Source: Pseudomonas muyukensis (GTDB lineage: Bacteria; Pseudomonadota; Gammaproteobacteria; Pseudomonadales; Pseudomonadaceae). Taken from it: a stretch of 64,000 bases of DNA. Location: NCBI RefSeq assembly GCF_019139535.1, contig NZ_CP077073.1, positions 4,058,501 to 4,122,500 of the forward strand. The letters run 5' to 3'. Made by a program: the position numbers and the translations under genes. Below the pieces are notes generated by a model that did not search any database, was not told where the DNA came from, and saw nothing but the letters and a program-made list of their open reading frames with translations. Below, one piece after another: positions 1 to 6,806 of the stretch. The first letter of the stretch is position 1. Every line of letters starts with the position of its first letter.

Positions 1-467
1 TTCAGCCCCACCAGCGCGCCAGGGCGCAACAAGCGGCGCACATGGGCCAGGTACGCAGCCCATTCATCCGGATGCTGGTGGTGGAAGCAGCCGTTGTCCA
101 GGGCCGCATCGAACAGCGTGCCCGGCGCCGGCTGCCAGTCCTGCACCGCCTTGTTCACCAGGTTCAGGCGATCACCCCAGCGTTTGCGCAGCAGCGGCCA
201 GCTGGAGTTCTCGACGATATCCAGGCCGGTCACCCGGTGCCCGGCGAGGATGAATGTCGAGGCATCGCGCCCACGGCCCACGCCGAGGTCGAGCACGTGC
301 TGCTCGGCACCCGTCTCTAGGCGGTCGAGGAACGCCTGGGCCGCCTGGATCATGCCGACGTCCCACGACCATTCGTCCTCGCCATGGCTGTAGCGGTGCA
401 CGAACGAGGTGTCGAGCGCCTTGCGGTAGGCGTCCTGGGCCATGAAGCCCTGTGCTTGCTTGCTCAT
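1..467 (-). CDS. SAM-dependent methyltransferase, ToxA-like (partial, 3' end beyond window)
   Basis: About 155 N-terminal residues are visible, starting MSKQAQGFMAQDAYRKALDT at an ATG complementary to 465-467; the rest lies left of position 1. It is a class I SAM methyltransferase: motif I reads VLDLGVGRGRD, followed by the acidic strand end VTGLDIVE. It is the last visible gene of the six-gene minus-strand operon, 12 bp after the WD40 gene. In toxoflavin clusters ToxA is the SAM methyltransferase that N-methylates the azapteridine, so this is the best candidate for that step; pyrazolotriazine pathways need similar N-methylation. The family is clear. The substrate is inferred from neighbours only. 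The SAM fold alone could serve many small molecules. Confidence 0.8.
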   Translation of the reverse strand, partial: MSKQAQGFMAQDAYRKALDTSFVHRYSHGEDEWSWDVGMIQAAQAFLDRLETGAEQHVLDLGVGRGRDASTFILAGHRVTGLDIVENSSWPLLRKRWGDRLNLVNKAVQDWQPAPGTLFDAALDNGCFHHQHPDEWAAYLAHVRRLLRPGALVGL

Positions 468-479
468 CAACGTCCTCCG

Positions 480-2171
480 TCAGGATGCCAGGCGGGCATC
501 GATGCCATAGATGCGCCCGTCGTAGGAGCTGGCCAGGAAGGCCTCGCTGAGCGCGTCATGGGTCAGGCAGGAGATGCCGCTGGCGGTAGGCCGCTGTACC
601 GGCAGCCAGCGCCGCGAAGCCAGGTCGAACAACGCCACGGTGCCGTTGTAGGCGGCGGTGGCGATCACCCGGCCATCGTCGGAGGCGGCAATGCACTTGA
701 TCGAGTGCTGGTGCGGCGAGTCGAACACCTCGTCGCCGGTGTCCAGCCACAGGCGCAGCTTGAGGTCACGGCCAATGCTGGCGAAACCGCCGGTGATGGT
801 GCAGCAGCCATTGGAGATGCGCGTGTGCGCGCCTTCGATATGGCGCACGCAACTGAAGTCCTCGATGCTGTGCACGGCGGCATCGGCCGAGGCGCAGACG
901 CTGAACAGGTGCCGCGCGTCCGCCGCCACGCCCTTGATCGCGTTCTCGTGCATGGGGATCGATGCCACCAGGCGCAGGCCGCCCTGGCCATCATGGGCGA
1001 ACACCAGGCCTTCGCCGGTGTAGGTGCCGATCAAGGCATGCTCCTCGCCGTTGCGCACGAAGGTAGCGCCGCAGTTGAGCGGCGAACGGTGCTGGTACAG
1101 CAGGCGTCCGCTCAAGCCGTCGAACACCTGGCCCATCTGCCCGCCGGTCAGCAGCAGCGGGCCGAACGGCAGGAGGAAGTTGCACAGGCTGCCGACCGCG
1201 GTCACCGGCTGGTCGTCGCGGTGCAGGATGCCGGCGTCGCCAATGCTGTACTGGCGCTCGTCGCTGCGCACCACGGCGTTGATGCTCACCGCCGGCTCGA
1301 TGCCGGACACCTGCCACTGGTCACGCTCGTAGTTCCAGGTGGCGTAGCGCGAGCCGAAGGTGGCGAACACCAGTTGCTCGTCGCCGACGAAGGCGCAGCT
1401 GCGCGGCCAGACGATGCTCGGCAGCGCGGTGCTGCGGCGCTTGACCAGTTGGTTGGCGGCGTCGAAGGTCCAGAGGATCGCCGAGCGGTCGTAGCTCAGG
1501 CTCACCAGCAGGCGCTTGTCGTCGTTCCAGACGATGCGCTTGATCCCGGCGGCATGGGCCGGCACGGTCTGCACCTGGCCCTGGGCGATGATCGAGATGC
1601 GCCCTTCGTCGTCACCGGCGAAGACCACGCCTTCGCGGGTGATGGCGATGGTGTCGGTCTCGACGCCACCGATGTCCACTTCATCGCTTTGCCGGCCTGT
1701 GGCGGTGTCCCACTGGCGCACGGTGCCGTCGTCGCTGCTGGAGATCAGACGCTGGCCATCCGGCGACCAGACCACCGAGATCACGTCGGCCTGGTGGCCA
1801 TGGAACGCCTGCTGCAACACGCCGTCGAGGTCGAAGATGCGCAGCACATGGTCGCGCGAGCAGGTCGCCACGCGCTGACCGTCTGGGGAGAACACGGCCA
1901 TTTCGACGTCGTCGTCATGGTCGCGCAGTACCGCCTTCAGGCGCATGCTCGGCACCTCCCAGATGCGCGCGGTGTAGTCGCTGCTGGCGCTGACCAGGTG
2001 CTTGCCGTCGGCGCTGAAGGCGCACTGGTTGGCCAGGTGGTCGTGGTGCACGCGGTGGATCGGCTCGCCGGTGACGGCGTTCCACAGGATCACCTGGTTG
2101 TCGTAGCCGGCAGTGGCGACGAAGTGCGCGGCATGGGCGGCGATGCCGCTGATAGGGCCAATGTGTTTCAT
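480..2171 (-). CDS. WD40-repeat protein, ToxC-like
   Basis: The 563-residue product is made of WD40-type beta-propeller repeats with no signal peptide. Clear repeats include GHQADVISVVWSPDGQRL followed by DGTVRQWD (about residues 120-155), SADGKHLVSASSDYTARIWE and SPDGQRVATCSRDHVLRIFD. The repeats continue more weakly to the C terminus, so two propellers are plausible. A WD-repeat protein of unknown chemistry, ToxC, is a constant member of toxoflavin operons, and this gene sits in the matching context, between GTP cyclohydrolase II (24-bp gap) and a methyltransferase (12-bp gap). AAAGGA lies just upstream of the ATG. Its role is likely scaffolding or an unassigned step; no catalytic motif is visible. 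WD40 proteins are uncommon in pseudomonads, which adds weight to the assignment. Confidence 0.85.
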   Translation of the reverse strand: MKHIGPISGIAAHAAHFVATAGYDNQVILWNAVTGEPIHRVHHDHLANQCAFSADGKHLVSASSDYTARIWEVPSMRLKAVLRDHDDDVEMAVFSPDGQRVATCSRDHVLRIFDLDGVLQQAFHGHQADVISVVWSPDGQRLISSSDDGTVRQWDTATGRQSDEVDIGGVETDTIAITREGVVFAGDDEGRISIIAQGQVQTVPAHAAGIKRIVWNDDKRLLVSLSYDRSAILWTFDAANQLVKRRSTALPSIVWPRSCAFVGDEQLVFATFGSRYATWNYERDQWQVSGIEPAVSINAVVRSDERQYSIGDAGILHRDDQPVTAVGSLCNFLLPFGPLLLTGGQMGQVFDGLSGRLLYQHRSPLNCGATFVRNGEEHALIGTYTGEGLVFAHDGQGGLRLVASIPMHENAIKGVAADARHLFSVCASADAAVHSIEDFSCVRHIEGAHTRISNGCCTITGGFASIGRDLKLRLWLDTGDEVFDSPHQHSIKCIAASDDGRVIATAAYNGTVALFDLASRRWLPVQRPTASGISCLTHDALSEAFLASSYDGRIYGIDARLAS

Positions 2172-2195
2172 CGAAAGATCCTTTTTCGCGGAAGG

Positions 2196-2792
2196 TCAGA
2201 GCTTGATCGAATGGCTGGACTTGTCGGCTTTCGCCTGCAGGTAGTTACGGTTGTGCTGGGTCAGGAACACCCCGGTGGGCACCTGCTCGACCACATCGAT
2301 GCCGCCGGCGCGCAGCTGCGCGACCTTCTCCGGGTTGTTGGTCAGCAGGCGGCACTTGTCCACGCCCAGCGCCTGCAGCATCTGTACCGCCGGGTCGAAG
2401 CTGCGCGAGTCGGCCAGGTGGTTCAGGCGCAGGTTGGCCTCGTAGGTATCGAAGCCCTTGTCCTGCAGCAGGTAGGCCTCGAACTTGGAGTACAGGCCGA
2501 TGCCCCGCCCTTCCTGGCGCAGGTAGATCAGGTAGCCACCGACCTCGTGCAGCGTGCGCAGGGCCTCCTGCAACTGTGGGCCGCAATCGCAGCGCTGCGA
2601 ACCGAACACATCGCCGGTGATGCACTCGGAGTGCACCCGAACCAGCGGCACCTCGTCCCGCCCCGGGGAGATGCCCACGGCGAAGTGCTCCTGGTGGCGT
2701 TCGAAACCATGGAAACCATAGAAATGGGCGTCGACATCGCCGCCGAGAATGGAGATCGGCACGATGGTATGAAGCGAAACATCCTTGTTCAT
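2196..2792 (-). CDS. GTP cyclohydrolase II, ToxB-like pathway copy
   Basis: The 198-residue protein is a stand-alone GTP cyclohydrolase II (RibA family). It opens GTP to the diamino-pyrimidinone ribosyl phosphate that starts riboflavin and toxoflavin synthesis. The zinc ligands are Cys57, Cys68 and Cys70 in HSECITGDVFGSQRCDCG; the RQEGRGIGL loop and TNNPEKV motif are intact, so it should be active. One small departure is YEANLRLNHLADSR where housekeeping RibA usually has an LG pair. There is no RibB domain. I chose the ATG at 2792 because earlier codons in frame lack family similarity. Location inside a secondary-metabolite operon, not beside rib genes, marks it as a dedicated paralogue of the ToxB type. 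Confidence 0.92.
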   Translation of the reverse strand: MNKDVSLHTIVPISILGGDVDAHFYGFHGFERHQEHFAVGISPGRDEVPLVRVHSECITGDVFGSQRCDCGPQLQEALRTLHEVGGYLIYLRQEGRGIGLYSKFEAYLLQDKGFDTYEANLRLNHLADSRSFDPAVQMLQALGVDKCRLLTNNPEKVAQLRAGGIDVVEQVPTGVFLTQHNRNYLQAKADKSSHSIKL

Positions 2793-2826
2793 GGGATCAG
2801 ACCTCTTGCACGGAAGACGCGGTTGC

Positions 2827-3837
2827 TTAGTTGTGGTGTTCCACCAGGCGAAAACCCATGACGTAGATCGGCCGTGGGTAGCGCCCGTGGCGGCGCGCGG
2901 TACGCGCCAGGTCGCGAAAACGGGTGAAGCTGCCACCGCGGGCCACGCGGTGGGTGCCGACATCGAGCACCAGGTCGTCCTCGATCAATGGGCCGCCGGG
3001 GTAGGCCTGGTAGTCCTCGGCCACGTACTCCTCGACATTGCCGGCCATGTCCAGCACCCCGAACGGCGACGGGGCGTCGCAGAACACCCCCACCGGAGTG
3101 CTGTCCAGGTAACCCAGCTCGGCGGTGTTGGCGTGCTCGACCTGGTAGCTGTCGCCCCAGGGAAACTGCCGCCCCTCGGGGCCGGCGGCGGCGTATTCCC
3201 ACTCGGCCTCGCTGGGCAGGGCGAAGCGCCGCCCGGTGCGCGCACTGAGCCAACGCGCATAGGCGTCGGCGTCGCTGGCGGCAACGCTGTAGACCGGGTG
3301 GTTGGCGTGGTGCCGCGGGTAACGGCCAAAGGCCCAGCCCTCGGGGTTGCCGGGATGGCCGCTGTCGAGCAGGAACTGGCGGTACTCCTGGTGCGTCACC
3401 GGCAAGCGGGCGATGCGAAACGCCGCCAGCTCCACCGCGTGGCGCGGGGTTTCCTTGTCGATCCAGCTGCGGTCCAGGCCCAGGCCGTCGAACTGGTCCA
3501 TCACCTGCTCCACCGCACGCGGGTCGAGGCCGATATGTACCCGCGCCGCCGGGATGTCGATCATCTGCGGGGCGAAGGTGTCGATGCGCGGGTCGCCGCG
3601 CAGGCCCAGCACCTCGCCGGCGGCGATACGCCGGGCCAGGGGCTCGCGCGGTTGCTGGACAATCCTCAGCAAGGTTTCCAGCGGGCCGTCGAGCAAGGCG
3701 TCGAAGGCTTCGCCGACCTTGGCTTGCAGCGGTTGCTCCAGGTAGTGCTCCGGGTAGCCCATCAGGGCCCGGTCACTGACATCCTTGGGCAAGGGGCTGG
3801 GCAGCCGTGGCCAATGCCACTGTTTGTAGCTGTTCAT
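2827..3837 (-). CDS. SUMF1/formylglycine-generating-enzyme-like protein, ToxD-like, lacking catalytic cysteines
   Basis: The 336-residue protein has a SUMF1/FGE-sulfatase domain over about residues 90-330. Motifs in order are LPVTHQEYRQFL, HPVYSVAASDADAYARWL, LPSEAEWEYAAAG, FPWGD, DMAGNVEEYVAEDY, RVARGGSF and MGFRLVEHH. The copper-binding cysteine pair of true formylglycine-generating enzymes, expected just after GGSF, is absent (the stretch reads TRFRDLARTARR), so it cannot be a classical sulfatase activator. Toxoflavin operons carry a protein of this family, ToxD, whose exact reaction I do not know. It lies 34 bp before the GTP cyclohydrolase gene and 60 bp after the VOC gene. Relatives such as EgtB-type iron oxygenases show that the fold can carry other chemistry. 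Confidence 0.85.
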   Translation of the reverse strand: MNSYKQWHWPRLPSPLPKDVSDRALMGYPEHYLEQPLQAKVGEAFDALLDGPLETLLRIVQQPREPLARRIAAGEVLGLRGDPRIDTFAPQMIDIPAARVHIGLDPRAVEQVMDQFDGLGLDRSWIDKETPRHAVELAAFRIARLPVTHQEYRQFLLDSGHPGNPEGWAFGRYPRHHANHPVYSVAASDADAYARWLSARTGRRFALPSEAEWEYAAAGPEGRQFPWGDSYQVEHANTAELGYLDSTPVGVFCDAPSPFGVLDMAGNVEEYVAEDYQAYPGGPLIEDDLVLDVGTHRVARGGSFTRFRDLARTARRHGRYPRPIYVMGFRLVEHHN

Positions 3838-3897
3838 GCAAATACCTGCCTGGGCACACGCCTGCCGCGCGCCGCGGCAGGGTGTGGCGAGCTGGGA

Positions 3898-4791
3898 TCA
3901 GAGGCGATCGGTGAGCAACCGCGGGTTGCTTTCGATCATCTCCACTTCGGCGCTGTAGACCTCGATGACCAGGCCGTCCGGGTCTTCGAAATACACTGCG
4001 CTGCGCACCTGGTCCGGGCCATGGTGGTAGCCCGGGGCCGGGCCGTTGCCCTTGACCAGCTTGATGCTGCCGGCGGCCGTGACCTGCTCGGCGATCCGCC
4101 GCACATCCTCGGGCAGCGCGCGGATGCCGATGTGGTAGCCGGCCGGGTAGCTGAACGCCTCGCTCTGCTCGATGAAGAAATCGAAGCCGTTAAGCTCCAT
4201 CACCGCCTTGCGGGGGCCGAGGTTGTAGCAGTAGTTGGCGCCGAGGATGTCGGCGTAGAACGCCTTGGAGGCTTCCAGGTCGCGGGTGAGGATGTTGACG
4301 TGGTTCATCTCCGGGCGCTGCTTGGCCCGGGCCGCCTCGTCCAGCCCCAGGCCGTCGAGGGAGCGCCACAGCTTGCTGGCCGCGGCGAACTTGGCGAAGC
4401 CCGGCAACCAGGCCTTGATCACCTGCGCTGGCGCCTGGCCGCTGGCGATATCCAGCGCATAGGGATAGAGGAAGCCCTGGCTGGCCTGCTGCCACTGGGC
4501 GAGCACGCCGCTGGCCGATGGCAGTTGCGCCAGCGTGCCCTGCACGCGAATCAGCACCAGGGCGGTGTTGTGGCACAGCCCGCGGGCCTCGTTGAGCACG
4601 TTGCCCAGCGCCGCTGGCGGCGTCGCGCTGTCGAGCAGCAGGCAGACCGCATCCACCGGCCCCTGGCCTGTTGCCTGCTGGCTGACCTGTAGGCTGAAGC
4701 CCGCCGCCGCCGCCGCGCTGCCCAGGCTGTCGAGGGCCTGGGCCGCCGCCTCGCCCAGCGGCGCGGCATGCAATGCCAATAGACGCAGCAT
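3898..4791 (-). CDS. Two-domain protein: alpha/beta N-terminal domain fused to a VOC (glyoxalase-fold) metalloenzyme domain
   Basis: The 297-residue protein has a C-terminal VOC domain (about 160-290) with a probable metal triad His164 (EMNHVNILTRD), His220 (GYHIGIRA) and Glu277 (DPDGLVIEVYS). The first ~140 residues form an alanine-rich alpha/beta region opening LLALHAAPLGEAAAQALDSL; it vaguely resembles flavodoxin or FMN-reductase folds, but I could not confirm this. The ATG overlaps the TGA of the upstream methyltransferase (TGATG), so translation is coupled. VOC enzymes near azapteridine clusters include the Mn-dependent toxoflavin lyase TflA/TxDE. This one may therefore be a ring-modifying biosynthetic enzyme or a self-resistance factor; operon position after the first gene favours biosynthesis. 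The family call is firm, the role inferred. Confidence 0.75.
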   Translation of the reverse strand: MLRLLALHAAPLGEAAAQALDSLGSAAAAAGFSLQVSQQATGQGPVDAVCLLLDSATPPAALGNVLNEARGLCHNTALVLIRVQGTLAQLPSASGVLAQWQQASQGFLYPYALDIASGQAPAQVIKAWLPGFAKFAAASKLWRSLDGLGLDEAARAKQRPEMNHVNILTRDLEASKAFYADILGANYCYNLGPRKAVMELNGFDFFIEQSEAFSYPAGYHIGIRALPEDVRRIAEQVTAAGSIKLVKGNGPAPGYHHGPDQVRSAVYFEDPDGLVIEVYSAEVEMIESNPRLLTDRL

Positions 4792-5834
4792 CAGGCAGCC
4801 CTCCGTCCGACCAGCAGGATGTAGCGGCCGATCGGCTCCTGCTCCACCGCCAGCCCCGCCGAAGCCATGCTGTCGATCAGGTAGCGGGTCGAGTGCAGCT
4901 CGCCGTTGACGGTGTTGAGCATCATGTGCAGGGAGAAGTCGGCCGACAGTGCCGGATGGATTTCGTCGTCCTCCAGCGCCATGCTCAGCACCAGCAGCGC
5001 GCCGCCGGCCTCGACCATGCCGGCGGCGCCGGCGATCAGGGTGCGCACCTGCTCACGGGTGAAATAGTGCAGGCAGTCGTTGAGCATCACCACGTCGGCG
5101 CGCTCGCCCTGGTACTGGGCCAGGTCCAGCAGGTTGCGCGCATGGAAACCCAGGCGCTGGTCGAGCTGGTACTTGGCGAAGGTGGTGGCGGCGGCCTCGC
5201 GGGTCGGCTCCAGGTCCCAGACTTCGCCCTTGACCTGCGGGTGGCGGCTGGCGATCTCGGCCAGGTAGGTGCCGTGGCCGCCGGCCAGGTCGATCACCCG
5301 CCGCGCCTTGTCGAACAAGGGCAGGTCGCGCAGCACATCGACCATCGGCTGGCTGAAGCGGACCATGGCGTCGTTGAACGCATCGCGCGCCGCCAGGTCG
5401 TGCTTGAAGCGGTTTTCCTGCTGGAAGTCCAGCGACTCGCGGCTGCGCAGCACCTCGCCCAGGCGTGGCCAGTTGTGCCATTGCAGGCGCTGGTGGTCGA
5501 TGATCGGGCCAATGAACTCGGCGCTGTCGCTGACCAGGAAGCGCTGGCTCAACGGCAGGTTCTCGTAGCCTTGCGCGCTGCGCTTGAGCAGGCCCATGGC
5601 GACCAGCGCGTTGAGGAAGATCCGCCCCTTATTCGGCACCCAGCCCAGCGCATCGCTCAACGCCTGGGCCGCGATTGGCTGGCGGGTGTGGTCGAACACG
5701 CGCTGGGCCAACGCCGAATGCAGAATGGCGGATTGACGGTACTGATCGGACAGTTTCACCAGGTCGACCACGCCCTGCAGGCTGCTCACCTCGTCGGCGT
5801 GCTCGTAGATGGTCACGGGTTTCTGGGCATTCAT
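4791..5834 (-). CDS. O-methyltransferase-family (dimerising) SAM methyltransferase
   Basis: The 347-residue protein has the two-part layout of the acetylserotonin/plant O-methyltransferase family: an N-terminal winged-helix dimerisation domain (about 25-110, with QSAILHSALAQRVFD and NALVAMGLLKR) and a C-terminal Rossmann domain with motif I IDLAGGHGTYLAE at about 181-193 and later VVMLNDCLHYF. It is the first gene of the minus-strand operon. I took the ATG at 5834, which begins MNAQKPVTIYEHAD; the AGGGA Shine-Dalgarno sits 9 bp upstream inside an RsmA/RsmE consensus. It adds a methyl group to an O, N or C atom of the pathway intermediate. Classical toxABCDE operons do not carry this second methyltransferase, hinting at a product different from toxoflavin. 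Confidence 0.85.
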   Translation of the reverse strand: MNAQKPVTIYEHADEVSSLQGVVDLVKLSDQYRQSAILHSALAQRVFDHTRQPIAAQALSDALGWVPNKGRIFLNALVAMGLLKRSAQGYENLPLSQRFLVSDSAEFIGPIIDHQRLQWHNWPRLGEVLRSRESLDFQQENRFKHDLAARDAFNDAMVRFSQPMVDVLRDLPLFDKARRVIDLAGGHGTYLAEIASRHPQVKGEVWDLEPTREAAATTFAKYQLDQRLGFHARNLLDLAQYQGERADVVMLNDCLHYFTREQVRTLIAGAAGMVEAGGALLVLSMALEDDEIHPALSADFSLHMMLNTVNGELHSTRYLIDSMASAGLAVEQEPIGRYILLVGRRAA

Positions 5835-6147
5835 GCACTCACGTCCCTGTCGAATTATTGGAGTAGGACCTGCGCCCGGCCGTTGGCCAGCCAAGGAATT
5901 CCACGAACTTGCACGCAACCCTCCCTGGGACCGGCAAGCACAGGCTCCGCAAAACAGCCTAGACGTGAGTCAAAGAAATACAACCAAAAACTTTTATATT
6001 TTTATCGAATATAAAATTAACTATCGATACTGGTTTTCTGGGCACCTATCCACACGAATACAGGCTATCCTTCGCCCACTTGCCTGCGCAAAGGATGGCC
6101 CAGAAGAGTGCCCGACCCGCTCATTCACCCCCGGTTTGCAACGCTCC
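5835..6147. promoter_or_regulatory. Divergent AT-rich promoter region with a perfect 9-bp inverted repeat
   Basis: This 313-bp gap separates the minus-strand biosynthetic operon from the plus-strand regulator. Its centre (about 5970-6030) is strikingly AT-rich for this genome and holds TTTTATATT at 5992-6000 and its exact complement AATATAAAA at 6008-6016, separated by 7 bp. This is a credible operator for the adjacent winged-helix regulator and would sit within both promoters. I see no gene in the gap; in-frame extensions of both flanking reading frames into it lack family similarity. Confidence 0.5.
5841..5850 (-). promoter_or_regulatory. Consensus RsmA/RsmE (CsrA-family) binding site over the ribosome-binding site of the azapteridine-type operon
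   Basis: Read on the minus strand the bases are ACAGGGACGT, matching every position of the RsmE/RsmA consensus (A/U)CANGGANG(U/A). AC and GT can pair to present the hexaloop AGGGAC, and the loop contains the Shine-Dalgarno of the first operon gene 6 nt before its ATG. By analogy with other Gac/Rsm-controlled antibiotic operons, the repressor would block translation until the GacA-dependent small RNAs titrate it. The motif match is direct; binding is inferred. Confidence 0.6.
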
Positions 6148-6792
6148 ATGACCTCGAACTCCGTTGACCCGAACTGCACCACCGACCGCATCCTGTTCCT
6201 GCTCAAGACCCGCGGGCCGCTCAAGACCGCCGATCTTGCCCAACTGCTCGGCATTACCTTCGAAGCCACTCGCCAACAGGTGCAGAAGCTGCAAGCCACG
6301 GCGCTGATCAGCGGCATCAGCGTGCCGGCCAAGGGGGCTGGCCGCCCCTCGCAGAAATGGACGCTGACCGCCACGGCCCAGCGGCGCTTTCCCGATTCCC
6401 ACAGCGTGTTGACCCTGCAACTGATCGAAAGCGTCGAGCAGGTGTTCGGCAGCGACGGCGTCGACCGCCTAATCAGCCGCATGGAAGACAGCAACAGCCG
6501 CGAGTACCAACAGGCCTGCGGCGACGCCGAAACCTTGGAAGACAAGGTGCGCATCCTGGTGCAACTGCGCGAACGGGCCGGCTACATGGCCGAGATGCAG
6601 GCCGATGGCGCGGCCTGGCTGATCGTCGAGAACCACTGCCCGATCTGCATCGCCGCGACCCGCTGCCAGGGGTTTTGCCGCAGCGAGCTGCAGGTGTTCC
6701 AGGCGGCGATCGGCGAGCAGGCCACGGTCGAGCGCTGCGAGCACCTGATCTCTGGAGATCGCCGCTGTGTCTACCGGATTTCGCCGAAGTAG
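6148..6792 (+). CDS. Winged-helix transcriptional regulator of the COG2345/SufR-like family with Cys-rich C-terminal domain
   Basis: The 214-residue protein starts MTSNSVDPNCTTDRILFLLK. An N-terminal winged helix (about 12-75) contains LKTADLAQLLGITFEATRQQVQKL; the region after it ends GAGRPSQKWTLT. The C-terminal half carries a cysteine cluster, NHCPICIAATRCQGFCRSEL, followed by VERCEHLISGDRRCVYRI. In this family such cysteines bind an Fe-S cluster or metal (SufR) or form a ligand-sensing domain. It is divergent from the biosynthetic operon and convergent, 14 bp apart, with the RND efflux operon, so it is placed to control both. Known toxoflavin clusters use LysR-type ToxR instead. I chose the ATG at 6148 because upstream codons run into the promoter. 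Confidence 0.8.
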   Translation: MTSNSVDPNCTTDRILFLLKTRGPLKTADLAQLLGITFEATRQQVQKLQATALISGISVPAKGAGRPSQKWTLTATAQRRFPDSHSVLTLQLIESVEQVFGSDGVDRLISRMEDSNSREYQQACGDAETLEDKVRILVQLRERAGYMAEMQADGAAWLIVENHCPICIAATRCQGFCRSELQVFQAAIGEQATVERCEHLISGDRRCVYRISPK

Positions 6793-6806
6793 GCTGGAGG
6801 GTTCGC

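Noticed and set aside
384..2861. 825-codon plus-strand open frame across the WD40 and GTP cyclohydrolase genes
   Set aside because: Opposite strand carries intact WD40 and RibA-family motifs; this frame has none.
2827..3837. Functional formylglycine-generating enzyme (sulfatase activator)
   Set aside because: The catalytic cysteine pair is absent and no sulfatase gene is nearby.
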